NCBI GenBank assembly: GCA_050694275.1
Contig: JBOGXF010000098.1
Location: 1 to 23,906, forward strand
Length of the DNA stretch: 23,906 nucleotides
Reading direction: 5' to 3'
Origin: JBOGXF01 sp050694275
GTDB lineage: Bacteria > Actinomycetota > CADDZG01 > WHSQ01
This document shows positions 14,603-22,168 of this stretch, one piece after another (the stretch's first letter is position 1; the number at the start of each line of letters is the position of its first letter). Below the pieces are notes generated by a model. The model made no database searches. It saw only the letters and a program-made list of their open reading frames with translations, and had not been told where the DNA came from. Made by a program: the position numbers and the translations under genes.

Positions 14603-15749
14603 CCTCGGTCACCTCGCCGGAAATGACCTCGAAGGTCCTCTCGGCCCTAGCCGAGCCGATTGCATCCGGCTCCGCAGACGTCAGCACCACTTGGCTCTCG
14701 GCTCGAACCGAGTCTGAGAGCCACTCCCGTCGGCGGGGATCGAGCTCGGAGAAGACGTCGTCGAGCAGCAGGATCGGCGATTCCCCCAGCGCATCGGCGA
14801 GCAGGTCGTGCTCGCCGAGCTTGAGGGCCAGCGCCGCGGTTCGTTGATCGCCCTGAGATGCGAACGCGCGCGCGTCCAAGAGACCCGAAACACCCAGCGA
14901 CACCGCGACATCGTCACGCTGAGGACCGACCAGGGACACCCCTCGTTCGAGCTCCTGCCGGCGAACCTCGCCGAGCCGCGTCGCTAGGGCGTCGCGGAGC
15001 GCACCCTCGTCGACCGAACCCGGGTCCTCGAGAGCGGCCCGACAAGCGTCCTCGTCCAGCCATCGACTCGAGTAGGCGAGCTCGATCGTCCCTTCGCCGG
15101 CGATCGCCTCGTAGCGTTTGCGCGCATACGGCCGGAGACGGCCGAGTGCTTCGAGGCGCGCCGCGGCGAGCGCCGCTCCCGTCCGGGACATCGCGGCCTC
15201 CCATACGTCGAGCGTTGCCGCCGTCTCGGTCGATTCCGGCCCCCGCGGAGCGCTTTTGAGCAGAGCGTTTCGTTGTCTGAGAACTCGCTCCCACTCCTGC
15301 CTGGTCGACAGGCGCGCCGGGCGTAGCTTCACCACGAGGTCGTCGAGGAACCTCCGGCGGCCCCCGGGCGAACCCTTCACGATTCTCAGCTCGTCCGGCC
15401 CGAAGAACACGCATGTCACGATCTCGGCGAGAGCGCGCGTCCCTCGAACGGGAGTTTTGTTGACGAGCGCATGGGCGCCCCTTCCTGGCCGGAGCTCGAC
15501 GTCCAGCGTTATGCTCCGATGCCCCCGCGTCACGGTCCCTCGGACAACAGACCGATCGGCTCCCTCCCGCACCAACGTTGCATCCGGCCCCCGAGGGGAG
15601 CCCAGGCCCCCGAGGCAGTAGATGCCCTCGAGCAGGTTCGTCTTGCCCTGGGCGTTTCGGCCCACGACGAGATTCATCCCCTCTGCCAGAGTCAGCTCAG
15701 CGCGCCGATAGTTCCGAAAGTCCTCGAGCAGGAGCCGGTCGACGCGCAT
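14595..15749 (-). CDS. recF: recombination and gap-repair ATPase RecF
   Basis: The 384-residue SMC-like protein binds gapped DNA and helps place RecA. Walker A is GRNAQGKT (30-37), and Walker B is ILLLDDVFSELD in the C-terminal part. The start RLLLEDFRNYRRAEL is the standard RecF opening. The ATG at 15749 follows GAGGGGTG, which lies just after the dnaN stop 12 bases upstream. The end overlaps dciA by eight bases. Length and motifs are normal. Confidence 0.97.
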   Translation of the reverse strand: MRVDRLLLEDFRNYRRAELTLAEGMNLVVGRNAQGKTNLLEGIYCLGGLGSPRGPDATLVREGADRSVVRGTVTRGHRSITLDVELRPGRGAHALVNKTPVRGTRALAEIVTCVFFGPDELRIVKGSPGGRRRFLDDLVVKLRPARLSTRQEWERVLRQRNALLKSAPRGPESTETAATLDVWEAAMSRTGAALAAARLEALGRLRPYARKRYEAIAGEGTIELAYSSRWLDEDACRAALEDPGSVDEGALRDALATRLGEVRRQELERGVSLVGPQRDDVAVSLGVSGLLDARAFASQGDQRTAALALKLGEHDLLADALGESPILLLDDVFSELDPRRREWLSDSVRAESQVVLTSAEPDAIGSARAERTFEVISGEVTEVG

Positions 15750-15761
15750 CGTTTCACCCCT

Positions 15762-16898
15762 CTACGTGAGCCGCACCGGCATAAGGAGGTAGGTGAAGCT
15801 CTCGTCGGCTTCGCCCCTCAAGATCGCGGGCTTGAGGCCGTCGGCCGCGGCGAGGGCCAGCCGCTCGCCCTCGATGGCCGACGCCCCTTCGGAAAGGAAC
15901 GCCGGATTGAACGCGATAACAATCGGCTCACCGGCGTACTCGCCCTCGACAATGTCTTGGCCTTCGCCGACATCGGGCGTGTGTGCGGAGATCTCGACCT
16001 CGGTGCCCAAGGCGAGCTTCACCGGCATGTTGTTCTGCGCGAGCAGGCCCACGCGCTTGACCGCATCCAGGAGCGCCTCCCGGTCTACGGTCAAGAGATT
16101 GGGGTAGCCATCGGGAATGAGCTGGCGATAGTTCGGGAACTCGCCCTCGATGAAACGAGAGCCGATGACGGCTTCTCCAGCACCACCTGGGGAATCCTCG
16201 CCCGGAGCAATGAAAAAAACGATGAGGTTCTCCTTGACGATCGCGCGCGCGGCACCTCGAGAACCCTGGAGGGTGCGCGCAAGCTCCGAGAGAGCGCGCG
16301 CCGGCAAGACGACCTTCTTCGCCTCGGTCGGTCCCCCGGTCACGTCGAGGTTTCGAACCGCAAGCCGATAGGAATCCGTTGCAGCGAGTGTGAGCGAGCC
16401 TGCCTCGAGCTCCCACAACACCCCGGTGAGGATCTGCCGGCTCTCGTCGGTCGATGCCCCCCGGATCACCTGCGCCAGCGCGGTGGCGAGCGTGTCGGTC
16501 CCCAGTTCGATACTGAGCCCCCCGTCCTCACGGTCATCGATGGCCAGCGCGGGATAGTCGTCGACCGCCAGCGACTTCACGCGGAATTGACCCCGCCCGG
16601 AAGAAATCTCGACCTCTCCCTCACCGAGCGCAAGCCCCACCTGACCGGGCCCGAGGCTTCGCACCATCTCGCCGAACAGGCGCCCGGGCACGATCGCTCG
16701 GCCCGGTTCATCTACGCCCGCGGCAAAGGTCGTCTCCATCGTGAGCTCCAGATCGGTCGCCGCCACCGCAACCTCGCCGGGTGAGGTGGCTTCGAGCCGG
16801 AGACCCGACAGCACCGGAAGGGTCGCCCGGTTCGAGATCGCTCGAGACGCAAACTGCACCGCCTCGAGAAGCTCATCTCGCTCGCAACGGAACTTCAT
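15762..16898 (-). CDS. dnaN: DNA polymerase III sliding clamp (beta)
   Basis: The 378-residue protein is the ring-shaped clamp that holds replicative polymerase on DNA. It opens MKFRCERDELLEAVQFASRA and ends TYLLMPVRL, both standard for DnaN, with three clamp domains in between (for example PVLSGLRLEATSPGEVAVAA). No enzyme site is expected. GGAGGA precedes the ATG. The gene follows dnaA with a 274-base gap and is 12 bases before recF. The length is a little short of typical actinobacterial clamps (about 380-400) but nothing seems missing. Confidence 0.97.
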   Translation of the reverse strand: MKFRCERDELLEAVQFASRAISNRATLPVLSGLRLEATSPGEVAVAATDLELTMETTFAAGVDEPGRAIVPGRLFGEMVRSLGPGQVGLALGEGEVEISSGRGQFRVKSLAVDDYPALAIDDREDGGLSIELGTDTLATALAQVIRGASTDESRQILTGVLWELEAGSLTLAATDSYRLAVRNLDVTGGPTEAKKVVLPARALSELARTLQGSRGAARAIVKENLIVFFIAPGEDSPGGAGEAVIGSRFIEGEFPNYRQLIPDGYPNLLTVDREALLDAVKRVGLLAQNNMPVKLALGTEVEISAHTPDVGEGQDIVEGEYAGEPIVIAFNPAFLSEGASAIEGERLALAAADGLKPAILRGEADESFTYLLMPVRLT

Positions 16899-17172
16899 CT
16901 TTCCTCCGATCCTTTGATCCTAGAGACAACGATAAAAGGGTGGTGTGACAGAAACGTGCGTTTTCCAGAGAAACGGGGTTTGCGATCTAAAAGTTTTTAG
17001 CTCGTAGTACTCGTAGGGGGTGTGGAACTCGGGGATAAGGCCCAAATGGGCAGGTGAGGGGCCTAAGTGGGTCTGGACGGCATGTGGGCAAGGATTAACC
17101 GGTCGCGCGGTCGCATCCGAACCGGGCGAGAACGCGAGGGATCGTCCCCGACGATCCCCGACCAGGAGAGGG
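16899..17172 (-). other. dnaA-dnaN intergenic region
   Basis: No gene is supported in these 274 bases; the open minus-strand frame across it has no recognisable protein character. Visible signals are a hairpin just after dnaA (17139-17157), an AT-rich 14-base palindrome CTAAAAGTTTTTAG (16987-17000), and a weak TAGGAT box at 16922-16917 that could drive dnaN. Only poor DnaA-box matches occur (TTATCCCCG on the minus strand, 17039-17031). A single one-mismatch box TTATCCACG (17173-17181) overlaps the dnaA stop. In many actinobacteria oriC lies here, but box density is low. Confidence 0.6.
17139..17157 (-). terminator. hairpin after dnaA, possible terminator
   Basis: A perfect 8-bp stem GGATCGTC/GACGATCC with a three-base loop starts 16 bases after the dnaA stop on the minus strand. 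No U-run follows, so it would be a U-less actinobacterial-type terminator or an mRNA 3' stabiliser. Confidence 0.45.
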
Positions 17173-18615
17173 TTATCCACGTGATCTCTGTCGGATTCGG
17201 GTCGTGAGCTCCTGGACCTGTTGATAGCAAATCTGGCGTTCTTGCATGAGTACGCGGATTTTGGACGTAGCGTGAAGGACGGTCGAGTGGTCACGTCCAC
17301 CGAACCGCTCACCGATCTTGGGGAGGGAGAGGTCGGTGAGCTCGCGGCAGAGATACATGGCCATCTGGCGCGCGTTGACCAGAGGCCGCGACCGGTTGGC
17401 CGACCGGATTTCGTCGGGAGTGACGTCGAAGTACTCCGATGCGACTGCTATGACAAGATCGGCGTTGACTCGGGTTTCGTGCGCGTCGGGTAAGAGCGAT
17501 TGAAGGACCTGTTGGGCGAGGTCGACGGTAATGCTCGAACGAGTAAGGCCGGCGTAGGCCGCGACCCTGATGAGGGCGCCCTCGAGCTCACGGATGTTCG
17601 TCTGTATCCGGCTTGCGATAAACGACAGCACCTCTTGAGGGACGACGGTGATGCGGTCGGTCTCGAGCTTCTTCTGCAGGATTGCGATGCGGGTCTCGAG
17701 ATCGGGAGGCTGGATGTCCGTCATCAGGCCCCATTCGAACCGGGTGCGAAGCCGCTCCTCGAGTGTGGGGATCTTCTTGGGAGGCCGATCCGAGCTGATG
17801 ATGATCTGGCTCTTGGGGTGCAGAGCGTTGAAGGTGTGGAAGAACTCTTCCTGGGTGCGCTCTTTTCCTTCGAGGAACTGGATGTCGTCCACGAGCAGAA
17901 CCTCTGCGGCGCGATAACGGCTGTGGAACTCGGGGATGGTTCTGCGCTGCAGGGCGAAGATGAATTCGTTCATGAATTGCTCGCTGGAGACGTACCGGGT
18001 GACGAGGGTGGGGTGGTACTGGCGCACGTAGCGACCGATGGCGTGGAGGAGGTGCGTCTTGCCCAACCCGGCCCCGCCGTAGATGAAGAGCGGGTTGTAA
18101 GCCTGTGCCGGCGCCTCGGCTACGGCAAGGGCGGCGGCGTGCGCGAACCGGTTTGACGAGCCGATGACGAAGGACTCGAAGGTGTACTTGGGATGAAAGA
18201 AATTGGGGTCGGCGGCGAAGTTACGGTCTGGATCCAGATCGGTGTCGGAGGCCAGAGCCTCTTCTGGATCGACGACGTCCTCGGTCGGCTCTCCGCGTGA
18301 GACGACGACGATATCGAGATCGTCGTGTGCGACCTCGGAGACGGTCTTGCGGAGAAGGTCCGTGTAGCGAGTTTCGATCCATTCCTTGGAAAACTGATTG
18401 GGCACCCGCAACACGAAGGCGCGGCCTTCGACCGCGGCCTCGGCACGTCCGAACCATGCCGAGAAGTTGCCCTCGGATAGTTCCTCGCGCAGGGATTGGG
18501 CGGCCCGATCCCAGATGCTTTGCTCGACCCCCTGATCTAGGGCCGGAGAATCCCCGACGGGCGAGGACGATGTCTCGGCGGGCCGGCCATGGCCGGCATG
18601 AGTAGCGTTTTGCAC
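17173..18615 (-). CDS. dnaA: chromosomal replication initiator DnaA
   Basis: The 480-residue protein binds DnaA boxes and opens oriC. Domain I (about 30-105) includes WDRAAQSLREELSEGNFSAW. A short acidic linker, poorly conserved, runs to about 140. The AAA+ domain has Walker A GGAGLGKTH (180-188), Walker B VLLVDDIQF (239-247) and the sensor region SSDRPPKKIPTLEERLRTRF. Domain IV has the box-binding signature GGRDHSTVLHATSKI (439-453). The linker is much shorter than in Streptomyces DnaA. The start is GTG at 18615 with an AAAGGGGGG Shine-Dalgarno. A perfect DnaA box lies about 71 bases upstream, fitting autoregulation. Confidence 0.98.
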   Translation of the reverse strand: MQNATHAGHGRPAETSSSPVGDSPALDQGVEQSIWDRAAQSLREELSEGNFSAWFGRAEAAVEGRAFVLRVPNQFSKEWIETRYTDLLRKTVSEVAHDDLDIVVVSRGEPTEDVVDPEEALASDTDLDPDRNFAADPNFFHPKYTFESFVIGSSNRFAHAAALAVAEAPAQAYNPLFIYGGAGLGKTHLLHAIGRYVRQYHPTLVTRYVSSEQFMNEFIFALQRRTIPEFHSRYRAAEVLLVDDIQFLEGKERTQEEFFHTFNALHPKSQIIISSDRPPKKIPTLEERLRTRFEWGLMTDIQPPDLETRIAILQKKLETDRITVVPQEVLSFIASRIQTNIRELEGALIRVAAYAGLTRSSITVDLAQQVLQSLLPDAHETRVNADLVIAVASEYFDVTPDEIRSANRSRPLVNARQMAMYLCRELTDLSLPKIGERFGGRDHSTVLHATSKIRVLMQERQICYQQVQELTTRIRQRSRG

Positions 18616-18685
18616 CTGCCCCCCTTTAAAAATCGCTCAGCTCCGCTCATCCGCCGGCCGCCCGGGAGGGGGACCCGCAGATGCT

Positions 18686-18694
18686 TTATCCACA
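18686..18694 (+). promoter_or_regulatory. perfect DnaA box
   Basis: TTATCCACA matches the consensus exactly. It lies 71 bases from the dnaA start and so can serve both initiation and dnaA autorepression. Confidence 0.85.
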
Positions 18695-18796
18695 GCCCCG
18701 GGGGTGTCGCCGCGGAAAGCCCGACCACCTGGGTGGGTGATAGAGCGGGGAAGCAGGTGGAGAGCGGAGTGAGCCGCCGGCGCGCCGTCAACAGGG

Positions 18797-18816
18797 CTAT
18801 CCACAGATGTGGAGAA
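18797..18816. promoter_or_regulatory. head-to-head DnaA box pair
   Basis: CTATCCACA (plus strand, 18797-18805) and TTCTCCACA (minus strand, 18816-18808) each differ from consensus at one base and are separated by two bases. Together they form the inverted repeat TCCACAGATGTGGA. Two DnaA molecules could bind facing each other. Confidence 0.7.
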
Positions 18817-19017
18817 CCAATACGGCAACGGCGCGCGAGCAATGCTCAGCCGGTAAAACCGGGGGGAAGTGCCGCGTCTCTCGCCAGTCCACAGCTCGAG
18901 ACCCAAGACCGAGAGCAATCCTAAGGGGGGGGCGCGGGAGGTCGTCAAGAGAGAATCGGCTGTGTGGGAAAAGACTATTCGCGCTCTGTCTCCGGCCGTG
19001 GAAAACCGAGTCTCGGA

Positions 19018-19023
19018 TATACT
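19018..19023 (+). promoter_or_regulatory. -10 box of the rpmH operon
   Basis: TATACT is a near-consensus -10 about 77 bases before the rpmH start. No clear -35 lies 16-18 bases upstream. It would transcribe rpmH, rnpA and probably on into yidD-yidC-khpB. Confidence 0.4.
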
Positions 19024-19100
19024 CGACCGACCCCGAAACCCCTGGCGTCCCCAAGTCTTTTTCGGCGCGTGGGACGCGAACGAGAAACGGAAGTGATCCG

Positions 19101-19238
19101 GTGACCAAGCGAACCTTTCAGCCGAACACTCGGCGCCGCAAGCGGAAGCACGGCTTTCGCGGCCGCATGAAGACCAGAGCGGGTCGAGCAATCCTGAAAG
19201 CAAGGCGAGCAAAGGGCCGGAGCCGTCTGTCGGCCTGA
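19101..19238 (+). CDS. rpmH: 50S ribosomal protein L34
   Basis: The 45-residue, Arg/Lys-rich protein begins MTKRTFQPNTRRRKRKHGFR and carries RMKTRAGRAILKARRAKGR, the universal L34 pattern. It begins with GTG at 19101 with GGAAG about 8 bases upstream. It is a structural protein of the large ribosomal subunit. It starts the plus-strand arm, 23 bases before rnpA, the usual rpmH-rnpA order beside oriC. Confidence 0.97.
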   Translation: MTKRTFQPNTRRRKRKHGFRGRMKTRAGRAILKARRAKGRSRLSA

Positions 19239-19261
19239 GCCGCGTCGCGTCCGAATTGTCT

Positions 19262-19594
19262 ATGAGATCTGAGCGAGCGATCAGAAGCGCCCACGAGTTC
19301 CGGCGCCTGTACGCCGAGGGAAGGCGGACGAGACGGGGGTGTGTCACCGTGTTCGTGGCGCCCTCCACCCGGCCGGACGCGTCCCCTCGGCTGGGGCTCG
19401 CAGTCCACACCGAGCCCCGGCGGGCGGTGCTCCGAAACCGTGCGAGGCGGCGTCTGCGGGCCGCCTTCGCTCGGTGCCCCGAGGCGATCGGGTTCGACAT
19501 CGTGGTACGAGCCGATCAGCGGGCCGCCCGGATACCGTTCGAGGATCTCGTACGAGATCTCTGTGACGCGGTCGCCGAGGGGGCCGGACGATGA
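19262..19594 (+). CDS. rnpA: ribonuclease P protein component
   Basis: The 110-residue basic protein assists the RNase P RNA in cutting tRNA 5' leaders. The signature is AVLRNRARRRLRAAF; the opening IRSAHEFRRLYAEGRR and RLGLAVHTEPRRAVLRNR are family-typical. I prefer the ATG at 19262; a TTG at 19256 in the same frame adds two residues, and neither has a good Shine-Dalgarno. The stop overlaps the yidD start by four bases (ATGA). Confidence 0.95.
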   Translation: MRSERAIRSAHEFRRLYAEGRRTRRGCVTVFVAPSTRPDASPRLGLAVHTEPRRAVLRNRARRRLRAAFARCPEAIGFDIVVRADQRAARIPFEDLVRDLCDAVAEGAGR

Positions 19595-19824
19595 GTCCGC
19601 TCGGGCACATCCTCACTCTGTTCATCCGCCTCTACCGGGGGGCGATCTCCCCGCTGTTAGGGCGCCATTGCCGGTACGAGCCGACGTGCTCCGCCTATGC
19701 CCTCGAGGCGATCAGGGCTTACGGGGCGCTCCGGGGAGGCGGGCTCGCGCTCCGTCGCGTCGCTCGCTGTCACCCATGGGCCGCGGGCGGGTTTGACCCG
19801 GTGCCATCGAGGAGGGATCCGTAG
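19591..19824 (+). CDS. yidD: membrane protein insertion efficiency factor YidD
   Basis: The 77-residue protein shows the full YidD pattern: LIRLYRGAISPLLGRHCRYE, PTCSAYALEAIRAYG, and RRVARCHPWAAGGFDPVP with the conserved cysteines. It is a small membrane-associated factor that aids YidC-dependent insertion. It overlaps rnpA by four bases and shares one base of its TAG stop with the yidC start. Confidence 0.96.
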   Translation: MSPLGHILTLFIRLYRGAISPLLGRHCRYEPTCSAYALEAIRAYGALRGGGLALRRVARCHPWAAGGFDPVPSRRDP

Positions 19825-20813
19825 TGCCTTTCTTCGAGGTCTTCGCGTCCGGTCTCGCCGCGTTCTACTCGATCATCCCGAGCTACGGGCTCGCCATCAT
19901 CCTGTTGACGGTGGCCGTCCGGCTGGTGCTCCTGCCCCTGTCGATCAAGCAGACGAGATCGATGCGGGAGATGCAGCGCATCCAGCCCGAGGTCAAGAAG
20001 CTCCAGCAGAAGCACAAGGGCGACCGCCAGAAGCTCAACGAGGAGATGATGAAGCTCTACAAGGAGCACGGGGTCAACCCGTTCGGCGGCTGCCTCCCCC
20101 TCCTTCTGCAGCTCCCGGTGTTCATCGCCCTCTACCGGGTCCTTCTCACCCCCCTGCGGTACATGGGTCACGCGGGCCAGTTCGACGCCGAGAACCTCGA
20201 CTGGTTCGCGGCCGACTGGGTGCAATCGTCGGGTTTGGCGAATGATCTCATCGCCATGCCCGACGTGGTCAACAGCTTCCTCGGGATCCGGCTCGACTGC
20301 TCGGCGGGAGCAGCCGGGGGGTGGCAGGACTTGGCCGGGGTGACCGGCTGCGGCGACTCGCTTCTGACCGCGCTCCCCTATCTCGGTCTGATCGCGTTCA
20401 TGGGCTTTACCACTTATTACCAGCAGAAGCAGCTGCAGGCGTCCCGGACGGGGCCGTCGGATGCCCAGGCGCAGCAGATGCAGATGATGGGCAGGATCAT
20501 GCCGATCCTCTTGATGGTGTTCGGCTTCGGTTTTCCCGCCGGGCTCCTGTTGTACTGGGTCACCACGAACATGTGGACCATCGGGCAGCAGTACTTCCAG
20601 ACCCGCGTTGTCGCGGAGACCGCGGGCCCGGACGCGGGAGGCGACAAGGCGGCCAAGAAGCTCGATGGAAAGCCGCACGCGGGCAAACCGGCGCAGAAGA
20701 AGGGCGACAAACCCGACGGGGGGCGAGGCGCGGAGCCGCAACCGGCGGCGGCGAGCCCCAAGTCCGGCGGCCAGCGCAGCGGCCGGTCTCGGAGAAAGCG
20801 ACGGAAACGATGA
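19824..20813 (+). CDS. yidC: membrane protein insertase YidC (Oxa1 family)
   Basis: The 329-residue protein inserts membrane proteins alone or with Sec. Spans are visible at about 15-38, around FGGCLPLLLQLPVFIALYRV, around LPYLGLIAFMGFTTYY, and around IMPILLMVFGFGFPAGLLLY. The cytoplasmic hairpin RSMREMQRIQPEVKKLQQKH is standard. There is no large periplasmic domain, as in Gram-positives. The last about 65 residues are Lys/Arg/Gly-rich and end SRRKRRKR, probably a ribosome-binding tail. It begins with GTG at 19824 after GAGGAGG and overlaps khpB by four bases. Confidence 0.96.
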   Translation: MPFFEVFASGLAAFYSIIPSYGLAIILLTVAVRLVLLPLSIKQTRSMREMQRIQPEVKKLQQKHKGDRQKLNEEMMKLYKEHGVNPFGGCLPLLLQLPVFIALYRVLLTPLRYMGHAGQFDAENLDWFAADWVQSSGLANDLIAMPDVVNSFLGIRLDCSAGAAGGWQDLAGVTGCGDSLLTALPYLGLIAFMGFTTYYQQKQLQASRTGPSDAQAQQMQMMGRIMPILLMVFGFGFPAGLLLYWVTTNMWTIGQQYFQTRVVAETAGPDAGGDKAAKKLDGKPHAGKPAQKKGDKPDGGRGAEPQPAAASPKSGGQRSGRSRRKRRKR

Positions 20814-21385
20814 CCGAATCGGACGAGCAGCAGAGCGAAGACCGGGTCGAGGGGGACGAACCGGAGCGAGACGAATCCGATGAGGAGCTCGGCGACTCCG
20901 ACGATTTCGACGACGAAGAGATCGAGCCACCCTCCCCCGAGGAGGTCGCCGAGACCGCGGTCGAGTTCGTCACGGGGCTCATCGAGGCGATGGGAATTGC
21001 CGGCGAGGTGTCCTCGGCGGTGCGCGAGGACCGTGTCCACATCGACATCTCCGGTGAGGATCTCGGGCCGCTCATCGGACGGCGTGGTCAGGCCCTGGAT
21101 GCGTTGCAAGAGGTCACTCGGACCGCGGTTCAGCGGCGCCTGCGCTCCCGCGTACGGCTGCTGGTCGACGTCGAGGGGTACCGGGCCCGCCGGCGCGAGT
21201 CGCTCATCGAGTACGCCCAGTCCATGGCCCGCCGAGCGATCGAGCGGGGGACCGAGATCGAGCTCGAGCCGATGAACAGCTTCGAGCGAAAAGTGGTCCA
21301 TGACGCGATCGCCGAGATCGAAGGCGCGACGAGCTTCTCGGAGGGCGAGGAGCCAAACCGCAAGGTCATCGTCCGCGGGGAATGA
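20810..21385 (+). CDS. khpB: RNA-binding protein KhpB/Jag (KH-R3H)
   Basis: I start this 191-residue protein at the ATG at 20810, which overlaps the yidC stop (ATGA); the longer open frame to 20321 is the shadow of yidC. The first about 45 residues are very acidic. A KH domain carries the loop IGRRG (89-93), followed by an R3H domain with Arg160-x3-His164. The Jag-N domain of firmicutes is absent. In other bacteria KhpB pairs with KhpA to bind RNA and affect cell elongation. The order yidC-khpB-rsmG-parA-parB is the conserved origin cluster. Confidence 0.95.
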   Translation: MTESDEQQSEDRVEGDEPERDESDEELGDSDDFDDEEIEPPSPEEVAETAVEFVTGLIEAMGIAGEVSSAVREDRVHIDISGEDLGPLIGRRGQALDALQEVTRTAVQRRLRSRVRLLVDVEGYRARRRESLIEYAQSMARRAIERGTEIELEPMNSFERKVVHDAIAEIEGATSFSEGEEPNRKVIVRGE

Positions 21386-21484
21386 TCATCGCTTGGATAG
21401 TGTGGAAGATAATGGGAATGCAAGGGCACCGCAGGCCTTTGGAAGCCTAGGTGTGCGCATCTGAACTCGGCCCTTAAGCAGCGG

Positions 21485-21520
21485 GGTACATGGACAGACG
21501 ATAGTTGTTGGCCGTGTACC
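21485..21520 (+). repeat. hairpin before rsmG
   Basis: GGTACATGG (21485-21493) pairs with CCGTGTACC (21512-21520), nine pairs including one G-U, across an 18-base loop. It ends four bases before a strong AAGGAG Shine-Dalgarno sequence at 21525-21530. This may be a regulatory leader structure or chance. The rest of the 213-base khpB-rsmG gap shows nothing else clear. Confidence 0.45.
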
Positions 21521-21532
21521 ACAGAAGGAGAA

Positions 21533-21580
21533 ATGCGAAAGGGCAGGTCACGGCCCCCAACGCCGAGAAACATCCCCTAG
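21533..21580 (+). other. possible 15-residue leader peptide upstream of rsmG
   Basis: An ATG with a textbook AGAAGGAG immediately upstream opens the frame MRKGRSRPPTPRNIP and stops at TAG (21578-21580). It is in the same frame as rsmG, which restarts at GTG 21599, six codons later. The Arg/Pro-rich peptide could be a translated leader; equally, the Shine-Dalgarno may be accidental. A premature stop in an N-terminally extended rsmG is less likely because known RsmG proteins do not need this extension. Confidence 0.35.
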
Positions 21581-21598
21581 GAAGGCGGCCCCCTCCAA

Positions 21599-22147
21599 GT
21601 GTCTGAGAGCGAGCCCGCTGCTTTGCTGCGACGCTACGCGGCCCTCGTGCGCCACTGGGCGCCCCGGCTCGATCTCGTCTCGCCCGGCGATCTCGAGCGC
21701 TTCGAGGAACGGCACATCGAGGACTCGCTCCGCCTCCTGCCACTGGTCCAGGCCCGGCCGCCGGGCCCCGCCGTGGACGTCGGGTCCGGGGCCGGCCTCC
21801 CGGGTATCCCGCTGGCGATCGCCGATCCCAGCCGGAACTGGCGGCTGCTCGAGCCGAGGGCGAGGCGGGCGGCGTTTCTCGAAGAGGTCGTCCGGGAGCT
21901 CGGGCTCGACTGCGAGGTCCTCACCGCGACCGCCGAAGAGGCGGCGCGCGATCCCCGCCTCGCGGATGCCCACGTGTTCGCCGCCTCCCGGGCCCTCGCC
22001 CCTCCGACCACGGCCTTCGACCTTCTCTTGCCCCTCGTCGCCCCCGCCGGGATCGCGGTGATTTTCGTCGGTGAGGGAGCGAAGCTTCCGGCGAAAGCCG
22101 AGTTGTGGTCACCGGGCATCGCTAAGATGGCGAGGTCGCGCGACTGA
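21599..22147 (+). CDS. rsmG: 16S rRNA (guanine-N7) methyltransferase RsmG
   Basis: The 182-residue protein methylates G527 of 16S rRNA using SAM. The SAM-binding motif is VDVGSGAGLPGIPLAIA (59-75), preceded by RHIEDSLRLLPLV, both RsmG hallmarks. Further along, EVLTATAEEAARD and FAASRALAP match the family. It is short: typical RsmG is about 205-240 residues, and the C-terminal strand region ends soon after AVIFVGEGAKL. The GTG at 21599 has GGAAGG about 14 bases upstream, a long spacing. Loss of RsmG gives low-level streptomycin resistance in other bacteria. Confidence 0.93.
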   Translation: MSESEPAALLRRYAALVRHWAPRLDLVSPGDLERFEERHIEDSLRLLPLVQARPPGPAVDVGSGAGLPGIPLAIADPSRNWRLLEPRARRAAFLEEVVRELGLDCEVLTATAEEAARDPRLADAHVFAASRALAPPTTAFDLLLPLVAPAGIAVIFVGEGAKLPAKAELWSPGIAKMARSRD

Positions 22148-22168
22148 CCTATTGGGAGGAAATGTCAG

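Larger units (their letters stand above)
18616..19100. other. probable replication origin (oriC) between dnaA and rpmH
   Basis: This 485-base gap contains no supportable gene. It has one perfect DnaA box (18686-18694), a head-to-head pair of one-mismatch boxes (18797-18816), and weaker matches: CAGTCCACA (18885-18893), TGTGGGAAA (18963-18971) and CGTGGAAAA (18997-19005). The two gene arms diverge from it, as expected for an origin. Its rpmH-proximal end is less GC-rich and carries the rpmH -10 box. No long AT-rich unwinding element is obvious. A bipartite origin including the dnaA-dnaN gap is possible. Confidence 0.7.

Noticed and set aside
17178..17186. possible parS site around CCACGTGAT
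   Set aside because: Only the CACGTG centre matches; the flanking TTTC/GAAA arms of parS are absent.
16920..17312. 130-aa minus-strand frame across the dnaA-dnaN gap
   Set aside because: It overlaps the dnaA 3' end in another frame, lacks a Shine-Dalgarno sequence and reads as low-complexity filler.
19770..20930. 386-aa minus-strand frame opposite yidC
   Set aside because: YidC and KhpB are unmistakable on the other strand; the frame is an effect of high GC.
21578..21580. in-frame TAG read through to extend rsmG
   Set aside because: RsmG homology begins after the GTG at 21599 and the extension has no known counterpart; a separate leader or chance is simpler.
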